From Roseimaritima ulvae (GTDB lineage Bacteria > Planctomycetota > Planctomycetia > Pirellulales > Pirellulaceae), in contig NZ_CP042914.1 in assembly GCF_008065135.1 (NCBI RefSeq), positions 5,499,404 through 5,563,403 of the forward strand: a stretch of 64,000 nt of DNA, written 5' to 3'. Positions within the stretch are counted from its first letter, which is position 1. Every line of letters begins with the position of its first letter. This document shows, piece after piece, positions 17,139 to 26,091 of this stretch. The notes beneath the pieces were generated by a model, which saw nothing but the letters and a program-made list of their open reading frames with translations, searched no databases and had not been told where the DNA came from. The position numbers and the translations under genes were made by a program.

Positions 17139-18221
17139 ATGTGGATTTTTGACGCGCACCTCGACCTGGCCATGAACGCCATCGAATGGAATCGCGACCT
17201 GACTCAACCGCTGGACGTGGTGCGAGCCAGCGAAGCTCACCTGAAAGACAAAGTCGATCGCGGCCGCGGCACTGTGACACTGCCCGAAATGCGGCGTGGC
17301 TCAATCCTGGGCTGCGTGGCCACGCTGATCGCCCGCGTCGAACACGATGCCTTTAGTCCGGTGCAAGGTTGGCGTTCGGCCGCGCAAGCCTGGGCGATGA
17401 CGCAGGCCCAACGAGCCTGGTATCGCTGTATGGAAGAAGCCGGACAGATGCGACTGATCGCCGATGCCACCAGTTTGAACGCTCACCTCGACGCCGTGGC
17501 CGGCCAGCAGGAATCATCGCCCAACGAAGAACCGTTTCCCATCGGTTTTGTGCTCAGCCTGGAAGGCGCCGACGCCATCGTCGATTACGACTACTTGCAT
17601 CGACTGCATGCCGAGGGTCTGCGAGCGGTGGGGCCGGCGCACTACGGCCCCGGACGCTACGCCTTTGGCACCGATGCCGACGGACCGCTGGGAGACCACG
17701 GCCGTCAGTTGCTGCAGGAGATGGATTCGTTAGGCATGATCCTGGACGTCACCCATCTATGTGACACCTGTTTCTGGGAGGCGTTGGAGATCTACGAGGG
17801 GCCGCTGTGGGCCAGCCACCAGAACTGCCGCACACTGGTGCCTCACAATCGCCAATTCAGCGACGAACAGTTCAAAGCTCTCTTCGCCCGCGGCGCCGTA
17901 ATCGGGTCGGCGATGGACGCCTGGATGTTGTCTCCCGATTGGGTACGCGGCCAATCCACGCCAGAGCAACTGGGTGTCACCCTGGCAAACGTCGCCGACC
18001 ACATCGACCACATCTGCCAATTGGCCGGCAACGACCAACACTGCGGCTTCGGCACCGACCTCGATGGCGCGTACGGCCACGAACAGACGCCTGCGGACGC
18101 CAAGCGGATCTCCGAAATCCGCGGCTTGCTGGATATTCTACAAGACCGCGGCTACGACCAAGCCGCCCTAGCCCGCATCGCCCACGGTAACTTTGTGCGG
18201 TTTTTAAGATCTGCACTGTAA
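17139..18221 (+). CDS. Membrane dipeptidase-like zinc hydrolase (peptidase M19)
   Basis: 360 residues of the renal dipeptidase family. Zinc ligands are visible: DAHLDL (His7, Asp9), LSLEGAD (Glu142), DVTHLC (His206) and ASHQNC (His227), with GTDLDG near 305 in the active site. There is no signal peptide, so a cytoplasmic enzyme is likely. M19 enzymes act on dipeptides, including D-amino-acid ones; the substrate here is unknown. The ATG at 17139, rather than an earlier one in the permease, gives a start right at the first catalytic strand. Confidence 0.88.
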   Translation: MWIFDAHLDLAMNAIEWNRDLTQPLDVVRASEAHLKDKVDRGRGTVTLPEMRRGSILGCVATLIARVEHDAFSPVQGWRSAAQAWAMTQAQRAWYRCMEEAGQMRLIADATSLNAHLDAVAGQQESSPNEEPFPIGFVLSLEGADAIVDYDYLHRLHAEGLRAVGPAHYGPGRYAFGTDADGPLGDHGRQLLQEMDSLGMILDVTHLCDTCFWEALEIYEGPLWASHQNCRTLVPHNRQFSDEQFKALFARGAVIGSAMDAWMLSPDWVRGQSTPEQLGVTLANVADHIDHICQLAGNDQHCGFGTDLDGAYGHEQTPADAKRISEIRGLLDILQDRGYDQAALARIAHGNFVRFLRSAL

Positions 18222-18229
18222 TGGTCGCT

Positions 18230-18419
18230 GTTCGCTCCGCGAACAAAGCGCAAGCTCCGTGTTCGCTTCACTCTCCCTTTGGCAGTGGTGTCTACAGACC
18301 TACCTTCACCCTCCCTCGGGGAGGGTGAAGAAAGTGGCCTCAAGGTCCAATCCTTCAGTAGTACAATTGACGTCCCGAGCGAACGACGGCGTTGCTTTCG
18401 TTATGTTCGCGGAGCGAAC
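18230..18419. repeat. Hairpins in a convergent gap
   Basis: GTTCGCTCCGCGAAC at 18230-18244 recurs inverted (GTTCGCGGAGCGAAC) at 18405-18419. Between them CTTCACCCTCC (18304-18314) pairs with GGAGGGTGAAG (18320-18330). There is no T-tract, but the strong stem between two convergent genes could act as a terminator or RNA end-protector. Confidence 0.6.
18321..18378. repeat. Dispersed intergenic repeat, copy 1
   Basis: The stretch beginning GAGGGTGAAGAAAGTGGCCT is roughly 75% identical by eye to bases 46183-46240, 28 kb away. Neither copy is in a credible gene. Origin unknown; probably a decayed mobile or palindromic element. Confidence 0.5.
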
Positions 18420-18433
18420 GACGACCTTGGACT

Positions 18434-19384
18434 TTAGTCGTTGATCCACATGCGGTTGTCTTGGCTGGAATAACCGATCGCGTAGCCGGGGCTTAACGGG
18501 CGATCCCAGAACAGACTGTACACCGTGCCGTCGGCTTGCGAATTGTAGTGGAACGCGGGGGTGGCTAAGAATTCCAACGGAACTTCCGCGGGATAGCTGC
18601 CGCGCTCGTCCTTCAACGTCTGCAGGCTCGCTTGAGTTTGCCTTAACTGCTGACTGTAGCGGTACTCTTCCACCGCATAGGGACCTTCGATGGCCGCCAC
18701 CAACAGGAGGCTGAAACCGAAGGCCAACCAGCGTTGGCGTCGTCGCTGGATCTGGCTGAACAGGTAAACGGTCAAGGCGAGCAACATCCCCAGCACCGAA
18801 TAGCCGACGATCCCGCCACCCGACGGCTTGCGTACATCCGGAATCACAGGCGCCGCTTGAGGATCGATCTCCATCACGGTATACGTCGTTTGCCCCACGG
18901 ACATGACGAGTACCGACAAGAAAAAGATCACCACCGTGGGCACCACGGTAAACATCCAATTCTTGCGCCAGATCAGATCGGGCCAAATCAACAAAGCAAT
19001 CGGAGTCAGCAACACCCCGTAAGCTACCGCGCGGGGCAACGAAAACCCAAAGTCCATGGCCCGTACATGCCAGCCTACCCAGAGCAGGAACATGGTCAGA
19101 AAGATCGCCGCGGCTCGCCGCAGCACCCGCACGCTGGCATGCCCCATCGGCGGCATCGTCACTCGCAACTCGGCCGCCAGCTGTTCGGGTGGGCCCATTT
19201 CTTCGATCGCTGCCGCCACGGCCTGTGACTCGTCCTGGCCCCGCTCCACGCGCCGCTGCACATGAGTCAGCAGGTCGTCGCGCACCTCGTCGACCACCGG
19301 CCGAGCCTGTTCGGGGGGCATCCGTAGCGATCGCTCCAACGTTTCCAGATACTGCAACAACTGCTCTGAAATCAACTTACTCAT
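18434..19384 (-). CDS. HAAS-type membrane protein paired with PadR regulator
   Basis: 316 residues. The N-terminal 75 residues form a helical HAAS-like segment (EVRDDLLTHVQRRVERG...AIEEMGPPEQLAAELR) common in proteins encoded next to PadR regulators. It is followed by about five membrane helices and a soluble C-terminal domain (YSQQLRQTQASLQTLKDERG onwards). The start overlaps the PadR stop by 8 bases (ATGAGTAA), so translation is coupled. Likely a membrane sensor or transporter-like component; no transport motif seen. Confidence 0.72.
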   Translation of the reverse strand: MSKLISEQLLQYLETLERSLRMPPEQARPVVDEVRDDLLTHVQRRVERGQDESQAVAAAIEEMGPPEQLAAELRVTMPPMGHASVRVLRRAAAIFLTMFLLWVGWHVRAMDFGFSLPRAVAYGVLLTPIALLIWPDLIWRKNWMFTVVPTVVIFFLSVLVMSVGQTTYTVMEIDPQAAPVIPDVRKPSGGGIVGYSVLGMLLALTVYLFSQIQRRRQRWLAFGFSLLLVAAIEGPYAVEEYRYSQQLRQTQASLQTLKDERGSYPAEVPLEFLATPAFHYNSQADGTVYSLFWDRPLSPGYAIGYSSQDNRMWIND

Positions 19385-19724
19385 GTTTGCCTTCCCACAA
19401 GATCGCGTTCACCGATGTCGAAAACCGCTCCCATTGTTGTGTGCGCTGCTTCAGCACTCGCCGGCCTTCGGCCGTGATGCTATACACCTTGCGTTTCTTC
19501 CCCGTCTCGGGAACCTGCCACTTGGATTTGATCCAGCCTTCGCGTTCCAGTCGATATAGCAACGGGTACAGCGTGCCCTGCTTGAAGCGGAATTGCCCAT
19601 CGCCGAATTCTCCCATCGACTGCAGCACGTCATAGCCGTGCATCGGCCGGCTGCGGAGCACGGTCAGGATCACCATGTCCGCACAACTGCGAATCAAATC
19701 CGAAGAGAACGATGCAGGTGCCAT
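19377..19724 (-). CDS. PadR-family transcriptional regulator
   Basis: 115 residues with a PadR winged helix: ADMVILTVLRSRPMHGYDVLQ, then RFKQGTLYPLLYRLEREGWIKS and the wing KRKVYSITAEGRRVL. The ATG at 19724 gives normal PadR length; the frame reaches to 19826 only by crossing the promoter described separately. A perfect 19-base palindrome lies 64 bases upstream between promoter elements, so autorepression of this gene and the membrane gene is likely. The inducer is unknown. Confidence 0.9.
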   Translation of the reverse strand: MAPASFSSDLIRSCADMVILTVLRSRPMHGYDVLQSMGEFGDGQFRFKQGTLYPLLYRLEREGWIKSKWQVPETGKKRKVYSITAEGRRVLKQRTQQWERFSTSVNAILWEGKHE

Positions 19725-19787
19725 CAGCAAGGAGCTTCCATCGAAGGAGCGAAACGGTAACGGCGGATTAGCCGCGTCACACGCCTT

Positions 19788-19816
19788 TATTATGCGTCGC
19801 ATAATATGCGTGTCAA
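19788..19816 (-). promoter_or_regulatory. PadR promoter with overlapping operator
   Basis: On the minus strand TTGACA (19811-19816) and CATAAT (19789-19794) are separated by 16 bases, close to a sigma-70 consensus. The palindrome TATTATGCGACGCATAATA (19788-19806, 9-base arms around one base) covers the -10 and spacer. A dyad there fits PadR operators, so bound PadR would block RNA polymerase. Operator assignment is inference from position and symmetry. Confidence 0.7.
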
Positions 19817-19865
19817 GACAAATCATCGGCGGCCAGCCGAACCGCGCGGCCGGCCGGCCGTTGAC

Positions 19866-21647
19866 TTAAACGGTGGAACCGGCGATTTCGACAAGCGCCT
19901 CGACACCGATGCGATCGCAGAAGTCACCAAATCCTTCGCCGGCGTGACGATGTTCTTTGAAGTGCAGCAATACGGGACGCAAGGTTTCGACGATCTCGCT
20001 GCGGGGAACTTGATCTTTAAAGATTTGATTCATGCGGGTGCCCAACAGGTTGCCGCCCAGAAATACCGTGTAGCGTCCCTGGCCGGTTTTGCCGTCGACG
20101 CTGCGCCCCACCAATCCGACGTCGGCGTTATAAGGCCGAGCGCAACCGTTGGGGCAACCGGTCATACGAATTGTAAATTGTTCCTCGGGCAAGCCCAATT
20201 CGCGGAGCTCCGCTTCCACTTCGTCGATCACGCCGGGCAACGCTCGCTCGCTTTCGGTGACCGCCAATCCACAGGTTGGCAGGGCAGGGCAGGCGAAGGA
20301 AAACCGCCGGGCGTTGCTGATTTTGTCGACCGTGTCGACGCCGTGCTCGGCCAGCAGCCGTTCGATCGGTTCGCGCTGCTGGGCGTCTAAGTCGCAGAAG
20401 ATGATGTTCTGCTGCGCGGTCAAGCGAGCGTTGGAGACGTGTTCGGCGAACAGTTTCCGCAGCGCCGTTTTCAGTCGATACTCGCCTTCATCCTTGACGC
20501 GTCCGTTTTCAATCGGCAGCCCCATAAACCATTTTCCGTCACCCTGTTCGTGCCAGCCCAGATGGTCATCGTGGCGAGTCACATCGGCGGGGTGGGGTTC
20601 CGGCAAGGGGCGTGGCAGAGTTCCCTCGGGAACGCCGCAAATCGCTTCGGCTTGTGGCAGGTACTCCTCCACCTTGGCCTTAAAAGCCGGTAAGCCCAGA
20701 TTGTGAATCAGGTACTTCATGCGAGCTTGGCTGCGATCGGCTCGATTGCCAAAGTCACGTTGCACTAGAATGATGGCGGTGATGATCGGCAACAGGTGTT
20801 CGGTTTTGACAAACGTCAACCGTTTAGCCAGCGCCGGGAAGCAATTTTTCTTGCTGGGTGTGGTGCCCATGCCGCCACCGGTCAACACATTAAAACCGAT
20901 CAACTGCTCGCCTTCGGTAACGCCCAACAAACCGAGGTCGTTGTCGTAAACGTCGATGCAGTTGTCGTCGCACAGTGCCAGACCGATTTTGAATTTCCGC
21001 GGCAGGTAGGCTTTCCCGTAGATCGGATCGGGTTCGGGTTCGGTTGGCGGTCCCACCACCTGCTCACGCTCGCCCGTCTCCACATCTCGAATCCAGATCT
21101 CGTGGTAGGCTTTGGTTTTAGGTCGCACGTGCACGGCGATTTCGTCGGCCAGTTGTTGCAGCTGATCGCGAAGTCCATTTTGTCGCAGCGGAGCGGGGCA
21201 GCAGCAAACGTTCCGCGTCACATCGCCGCAGGCCGACTGGGTCGACAGCTTGATTTCGTTGATGCGATGAATCGTGCTCCACAAATTGCCTTTGACCACC
21301 CCGTGCAATTGAATGCTTTGCCGCGTGGTAATTCGGATCGTGCCGTTGCCCAGTTGGTCGGCGATGTCCAGTTCGCCAAGAAATTGCGCGGCCGTGATTT
21401 TGCCGCCGGGAATGCGATTGCGAACCATAAACGAATAGGCTTTTCCCAAACCTTGCTTTCGCCGCGGTTTGCGCAAGTCCCGGTCGTCCTGCTGATAGGT
21501 GCCGTGAAACTTTAATAGTTTCGTGGTCGCGTCGGCCACGTGATCCGTCTCAGCATCGGCCAGTTCCGAAGTGATCGAACCTCGCAGCCCAATGCTTGCC
21601 TCTTTGATCAATTCGACTTTGGACTTCTTCGGTTCGTCAGCACTCAT
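19866..21647 (-). CDS. Assimilatory sulfite reductase hemoprotein
   Basis: 593 residues. It reduces sulfite to sulfide with a sirohaem-[4Fe-4S] centre. The four cluster cysteines are visible: ACPALPTCG (Cys453, Cys459) and TGCPNGCARPY (Cys498, Cys502). KTKAYHEIWIRD and KAYLPRKFKIGLALCDDNCIDVYDNDLG match sulfite rather than nitrite reductases of the CysI/Sir group. No flavoprotein subunit gene is adjacent, so ferredoxin may be the donor; the sequence does not settle CysI versus Sir. The ATG at 21647 begins a polar leader. A candidate promoter lies ~75-100 bases upstream. Confidence 0.9.
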   Translation of the reverse strand: MSADEPKKSKVELIKEASIGLRGSITSELADAETDHVADATTKLLKFHGTYQQDDRDLRKPRRKQGLGKAYSFMVRNRIPGGKITAAQFLGELDIADQLGNGTIRITTRQSIQLHGVVKGNLWSTIHRINEIKLSTQSACGDVTRNVCCCPAPLRQNGLRDQLQQLADEIAVHVRPKTKAYHEIWIRDVETGEREQVVGPPTEPEPDPIYGKAYLPRKFKIGLALCDDNCIDVYDNDLGLLGVTEGEQLIGFNVLTGGGMGTTPSKKNCFPALAKRLTFVKTEHLLPIITAIILVQRDFGNRADRSQARMKYLIHNLGLPAFKAKVEEYLPQAEAICGVPEGTLPRPLPEPHPADVTRHDDHLGWHEQGDGKWFMGLPIENGRVKDEGEYRLKTALRKLFAEHVSNARLTAQQNIIFCDLDAQQREPIERLLAEHGVDTVDKISNARRFSFACPALPTCGLAVTESERALPGVIDEVEAELRELGLPEEQFTIRMTGCPNGCARPYNADVGLVGRSVDGKTGQGRYTVFLGGNLLGTRMNQIFKDQVPRSEIVETLRPVLLHFKEHRHAGEGFGDFCDRIGVEALVEIAGSTV

Positions 21648-21724
21648 GGACGCAATGTTCCTCTTCGCACGGTTAGCTCAACAGAGATTCAATTCGCCGC
21701 AAAACATGCAGCGTTGGCACATGT

Positions 21725-21752
21725 TTTAAAGTTATAGCGTTTAGGCTGTCAA
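21725..21752 (-). promoter_or_regulatory. Candidate promoter of the sulfite reductase gene
   Basis: Minus strand TTGACA (21747-21752) and TTTAAA (21725-21730) with a 16-base spacer, about 80 bases upstream of the ATG. The -35 is perfect; the -10 matches at four of six bases. The rest of the gap 21648-21961 shows no gene, and no clear promoter for the divergent histidine kinase was found. Confidence 0.35.
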
Positions 21753-21961
21753 GTTCGCCGAACGGAAAACATACACCTTGACGTACACGTTCTATTGTAT
21801 ACCCTAAGTTGCACCTTCCTAAATTGCTCCCGCCTCCGCTACGGGATCCCTACCCATCTGGAACCTGCCATGCTTAGCGAACAGACCATTCGGATCGTCA
21901 AAGAAATTGCGGCGCCGCGTTGACGGTCGCGGTCTTGGCTCCGCGTCGATAAAATGGTTGC

Positions 21962-23203
21962 ATGGCCCGCTCGCCCGATCCTCCTGCCGACCCTCCCCGC
22001 AACGTCGCGGACCATGAACCAACGCCGCCGATCAGCGGCGCGCAGTTTCGTGCGATTGCCGAAAACACGGTGGACTGGGAAAACTGGCACTCGCCGACCG
22101 GCAAGCTGCTGTGGGTGAACGCCGCCGTGCAGCGGGTAACCGGCTACGAACCGGCCGAGTGCCTGGCCATGGCCGACTATCCGTTGCCGATGGTAGCCGC
22201 CGAGCACCACCAGCGGATCCGTGCCTTCTTGGCGGCCGCCGTGGCCGGCCAACGCGGTGACGACGTCGAGTTCCAATCGTTGCATCGCGACGGCAGCCGG
22301 CGCTGGGTGTCCGTTTCGTGGCAGCCGATGAGTGACGCCGCCGGCTGCTATCTGGGGTTCCGTTCCAGCGTCCGCGACGTCACCGAAAAACGTCGGCTGC
22401 GGGAACAATTGCGATTGCACAACGAACATCTGGAACAGCTGGTCCAGGAACGCACCACGCGGATCATGCAGCTGGAAAAACACCGTCTGAAGATGGAACG
22501 CATGGCGGCTCTGGCCGAACTGGCCGCCGGCGTAGCCCATGAGATCAACAATCCGCTGGCCGGAATCCGCAATGCCTTCAGCCTGTTCAAGTCCAGCCTC
22601 TCGCCGGACACGAAGTACTACGAGATGCTGGACCTGATTGACGACGAAATCGAACGCATCAGCAAGATCACTCACCAGATGTATCAGCTGTACCGGCCTC
22701 GCACTCAGCAACCCACGCGGTTCCATCTGGCCCGCACCGTCAATGACGTGATCACTCTGCTGGAACCAATGATTCGGCGGTCGGGCGTCGCCGTGCGGCT
22801 GGCCGACAGCCAAGGCCTGCCCAGCGAGGATCTGGACGCGGGCGAAGTGGTGTTGCGAGAAGACGAGGTCAAGCAGGTTCTGTTTAACCTGGTTCGCAAT
22901 GCGATCCAAGCCTCGCAGCGGGGCATGACCGTGCAGATTGAGTTGGACGTCACGGCAACCCATGCTCAAATCATCATCTCGGACTACGGCTGTGGCATCG
23001 ATGAAGCCGTGTTGCCGCAAATCTTCGATCCCTTTTTCAGCACCAAGAGTGACCTCCCCAAGCAAGGCATGGGGTTGGGCTTGTCGGTGTCTCGCAGTCT
23101 GGTCGAGGCGATGAACGGAAAAATCACGGTCACCAGCCGCCGCGGTGAAGGCAGTCGCTTTACAATCGAACTCCCCCGACGTCTTGCAGACCCCGAAAGC
23201 TAG
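21962..23203 (+). CDS. PAS-domain sensor histidine kinase
   Basis: 413 residues, no membrane helix, so a soluble sensor. The PAS domain (about 25-140) includes [20 protein letters not shown] and a PAC-like [13 protein letters not shown] coiled linker leads to the H-box [15 protein letters not shown] with phospho-acceptor His193. The HATPase domain has [37 protein letters not shown]. The architecture resembles NtrB-type kinases, fitting the NtrC-type regulator that starts 8 bases after the stop. Signal unknown. Confidence 0.92.
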   Translation: MARSPDPPADPPRNVADHEPTPPISGAQFRAIAENTVDWENWHSPTGKLLWVNAAVQRVTGYEPAECLAMADYPLPMVAAEHHQRIRAFLAAAVAGQRGDDVEFQSLHRDGSRRWVSVSWQPMSDAAGCYLGFRSSVRDVTEKRRLREQLRLHNEHLEQLVQERTTRIMQLEKHRLKMERMAALAELAAGVAHEINNPLAGIRNAFSLFKSSLSPDTKYYEMLDLIDDEIERISKITHQMYQLYRPRTQQPTRFHLARTVNDVITLLEPMIRRSGVAVRLADSQGLPSEDLDAGEVVLREDEVKQVLFNLVRNAIQASQRGMTVQIELDVTATHAQIIISDYGCGIDEAVLPQIFDPFFSTKSDLPKQGMGLGLSVSRSLVEAMNGKITVTSRRGEGSRFTIELPRRLADPES

Positions 23204-23211
23204 ATCCGATC

Positions 23212-24591
23212 ATGTCCAAAATCCTGGTCGCCGACGACGAGCCCTTCTACCTCAAGACCACCGGCGAACTGCTTCGCAACGCTGGCTACGAGTGTGAATG
23301 CGTGACCGATGCGGAGGCCGCCATCGTGGCGCTCGAGCGGGAGTCGTTCGACCTGATTCTCTCCGACTTGAACATGCCGGGGAATTTCAAGCTGGAACTG
23401 TTGCGGGAGAGTCGCCGCCGCCACGCCCAAATCCCCTTGATCGTGATCACCGGTGTGCCCTCGCTGCCCACGGCGATCGAAAGCGTCCGCCTGGGCATCA
23501 CCGATTACCTGCTCAAACCGGTCAAGGTCGACGACCTGTTGGCCAGCGTCGGCCGTGCGCTGGCCGAAGCGCCGCAGGCCCCAGGGCCGGTCTCCGGCGA
23601 CTCGGCAAAGCGGTCCGCCAAGTTCGCCGAACTCATCGGTGACAGTCCGCCCATGCAGGATCTGCTAGAGATCATCGAACGCGTTGCCGAAACCAATACC
23701 AACGTGCTGCTGACCGGTGAAAGCGGCACGGGAAAGGAAGTGGTTGCCCGAGCCATCCACCGCACCAGCCTCCGCAACCAACATCCCTTCCAGGTCATCG
23801 ATTGCACAGCGATCCCCGAATCGTTGTTCGAGTCGGTGTTGTTCGGACACGCCAAAGGCTCTTTCACCGGCGCGGTGCAAGATCAGGTAGGCTTGCTGAG
23901 CCAATGCCATCGGGGGACCGCCTTTCTGGACGAACTGGGCGAATTGCCGGCGGGCTCGCAAGCAAAATTGCTTCGCGCGATCCAGGAACAAACCTTTACA
24001 CCTGTAGGTCAGCGGACTCCCATCCAGGTCGACACCCGGTTCATCGGCGCCACCAACCGCGACCTCCAGGCGGAAGTCGACGCGGGCCGCTTCCGGGGCG
24101 ATTTGTTTTACCGACTGGCCGTGATCCATATCGAACTGCCGCCGCTCCGTGAACGCGGCGAGGACGTGAGCCTGTTGGCGAAGCGGTTTCTCGAAGAACT
24201 GATGCCCGTCAACCGCTCGCTCGACGGCTTTACCGACGCCGCGTTGGATTGCCTGCGACAGTACGCTTGGCCGGGTAACATCCGCGAGCTGCGAAACGTC
24301 GTCGAGCGTGCCGTAGCCCTCGCGCGGGGCCAGCAAATTGACGTCGACGACCTTCCCAAACAGCTCCGCGAACAGGCTTCGCATTCCGGACAAACTCCCC
24401 CGCCGCTCGCAGAAATTTCCCGCGAGGAAGCCATCGACAGCGCCGAGCACAGCTACCTGACGGCGGTCATGCAAAAGCACGAAGGCAATATTGCGGCTGC
24501 GGCGCGACAAGCCGGCCTGTCCCGCCAGGGAATGAACAAACTGCTTAAGCGGCATGCCATCAACGCCGACGATTACCGCCATCAGCGCTAG
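23212..24591 (+). CDS. NtrC-family sigma-54 activating response regulator
   Basis: 459 residues: receiver domain (Asp52 in SDLNMP, Lys102), AAA+ domain with Walker A GESGTGKE (169-176), and a Fis-type HTH at the C-terminus ([22 protein letters not shown]). The sigma-54 contact loop reads GSFTGA (216-221) instead of the usual GAFTGA; Ser at this position is a tolerated variant in some members. Cotranscribed with the kinase upstream. It would activate sigma-54 promoters elsewhere; none was identified here. Confidence 0.93.
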   Translation: MSKILVADDEPFYLKTTGELLRNAGYECECVTDAEAAIVALERESFDLILSDLNMPGNFKLELLRESRRRHAQIPLIVITGVPSLPTAIESVRLGITDYLLKPVKVDDLLASVGRALAEAPQAPGPVSGDSAKRSAKFAELIGDSPPMQDLLEIIERVAETNTNVLLTGESGTGKEVVARAIHRTSLRNQHPFQVIDCTAIPESLFESVLFGHAKGSFTGAVQDQVGLLSQCHRGTAFLDELGELPAGSQAKLLRAIQEQTFTPVGQRTPIQVDTRFIGATNRDLQAEVDAGRFRGDLFYRLAVIHIELPPLRERGEDVSLLAKRFLEELMPVNRSLDGFTDAALDCLRQYAWPGNIRELRNVVERAVALARGQQIDVDDLPKQLREQASHSGQTPPPLAEISREEAIDSAEHSYLTAVMQKHEGNIAAAARQAGLSRQGMNKLLKRHAINADDYRHQR

Positions 24592-24618
24592 CGGTCCTAC
24601 ACGCCGCAGGCGGAGCGT

Positions 24619-25038
24619 TTACAGCTCCAGCGCGCCCACGCGTTCGGGTTGAAAGGACAGCTTTTCGACTCGCTTGCGGATGTCGCGGTCGCGAACGCGC
24701 AGCGAGACCAGCTGGCCGACCTGTCGACCGAAAATCCCGGCCCCCAGCGGTGACAAGATCGACAGTTTGCCTTCTTCGATCGCGGCCTCCTCGGGGTACA
24801 CCAGGGTGTACGTATCGGATTCTTGCCGATCCAAATCGAACAGATCAAAGGTAGAGTTCATGGTGATCACCTCCGGAGGCATCTGATCGGGAGACACCGT
24901 GCTGGCTCGCGCCAAAGCGTCTTGCAATTCAAACCAATGGGGACGACCGCTGGACTCGTCCAGCAACATCTCTTGCTGCAGCAGGGCTTGCAAACGGTTC
25001 AAATCGATCTGAGTGACCGCAACAATCCGAGACGACAT
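24619..25038 (-). CDS. Rnk/GreA-C-domain protein, copy 1
   Basis: 139 residues. A short helical N-terminal part leads to a GreA/GreB-type C-terminal domain (VITMNSTFDLFDLD...TYTLVYPEEAAIEEGKLSILSPLGAGIFGRQVGQ). This is the layout of Rnk (regulator of nucleoside diphosphate kinase) proteins, which bind RNA polymerase but lack the long Gre coiled coil. It is a paralogue of the next gene, ~150 bases away, with about 40% visible identity across the C-terminal domain. Confidence 0.82.
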   Translation of the reverse strand: MSSRIVAVTQIDLNRLQALLQQEMLLDESSGRPHWFELQDALARASTVSPDQMPPEVITMNSTFDLFDLDRQESDTYTLVYPEEAAIEEGKLSILSPLGAGIFGRQVGQLVSLRVRDRDIRKRVEKLSFQPERVGALEL

Positions 25039-25193
25039 AGAATTAACTCACTCGAGGAAACAAACAAACTATTAAAAAAACTAAGAATCCAAGCAGCACG
25101 CGAGCGGCATGCATGGCCCGTGGTCCGTTAACAACATGGCCCGCCGCGTGCACAGACGGAGCGGCGTCTGTAGAGGAGATCCGCCGCGTCGCT

Positions 25194-25607
25194 TTATGAC
25201 GTCAGGCAATCCCGTTCGGGCTGGTAGACCAGCTCTTCGATTCGCCAGCGACTGATGCCGCTGGGAACCTTCCAGCGCACGACGTCCCCCACCTGATAGC
25301 CCAGAATCGCCGTACCGATGGGCGCCAATACGGACAGCTTGCCCGCCGCGATGTCGGCTTCATCCGGATAGACCAACGTGTAGGTCTCCAGCTCATGCGA
25401 CTGCATATCGCGGAGCCGCACGATCGAGTCCATGGTCACCACATCCTGGGGCACGTCCTGCACATCGACGACCCGGGCCGTATCCAGCTCGCCGCGTAGG
25501 TCACGCAGGTAAGGCTTATCACCAAATGCATTCGCGAACGCGCTGTGCAACAATTCTTGCAACCGTTCATGGTCGTCTTGATTGAGAATAATTTTACGGC
25601 GTGCCAC
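25194..25607 (-). CDS. Rnk/GreA-C-domain protein, copy 2
   Basis: 137 residues with the same layout as its neighbour: N-terminal helical region (LNQDDHERLQELLHSAFANAF) then VVTMDSIVRLRDMQSHELETYTLVYPDEADIAAGKLSVLAPIGTAILGYQVGDVV. Predicted to act on RNA polymerase like Rnk. The tandem copies point to a local duplication, with each separately spaced and possibly separately promoted. Confidence 0.82.
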   Translation of the reverse strand: MARRKIILNQDDHERLQELLHSAFANAFGDKPYLRDLRGELDTARVVDVQDVPQDVVTMDSIVRLRDMQSHELETYTLVYPDEADIAAGKLSVLAPIGTAILGYQVGDVVRWKVPSGISRWRIEELVYQPERDCLTS

Positions 25608-25643
25608 AGTGAAGCCTTGTATGAATCAGTGGAAAGGATCCGG

Positions 25644-25805
25644 CTAGATCAGCCAACGCAACATAATCGCAATGCCAAACAACAGCATCAGCGTCACTTG
25701 ACCGGCCAATTGCTTATGACCCGAATCGGTAACACAAGGTTCGTTGTCAGCGTGTTGGCGGTGCGTGGCACACTCGACACGTAATTCAGGATTTGGCATC
25801 AACAT
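25644..25805 (-). CDS. Small membrane protein, 53 residues
   Basis: The ATG at 25805 is preceded by AAGGAG with 8 bases between, the best Shine-Dalgarno in this part of the window. The peptide has a polar His/Cys-containing half (MLMPNPELRVECATHRQ...) and one C-terminal hydrophobic helix (LAGQVTLMLLFGIAIMLRWL). The frame stays open upstream to 26066, but that part has no ribosome site and looks random. Function unknown. The rest of the gap to 26091 shows nothing else. Confidence 0.6.
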   Translation of the reverse strand: MLMPNPELRVECATHRQHADNEPCVTDSGHKQLAGQVTLMLLFGIAIMLRWLI

Positions 25806-26091
25806 GATTGCATCTCCTTCGGTGTTGGTGGACTCGGGTGCAAGCGAGTTCGCACATTGGTTCACGCCACCAATGACCTTCGCCACCGATACCTTTCGTT
25901 GCGATCCTGCTATGCAACCACCATGCCGTTCACCGAACGACGCCTGCCACGGACCCTCCAACCCCTGCAAAAGGCTGGGATTTTTAGTTTTTATTCGAGT
26001 GGCGGCGAAGTGAACGAGAGGCGTCGTGCTCCGCTGCCAAGCGTGAACCCGCGGCGTCGGCGCCAACTATTGTTGACGGCCTCACCCCGCC

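Noticed and set aside
19866-21647. Nitrite reductase assignment
   Set aside because: The cysteine motif is shared, but the KAYLPRKFKIG and IDVYDNDLG stretches match sulfite reductases better.
21778-21803. Plus-strand promoter TTGACG..TATACC for the histidine kinase
   Set aside because: Spacer is only 14 bases and it lies ~160 bases from the start.
21839-23065. Minus-strand frame of 408 codons opposite the histidine kinase
   Set aside because: The plus strand encodes an intact PAS/HisKA/HATPase protein; the opposite frame has no recognisable motif.
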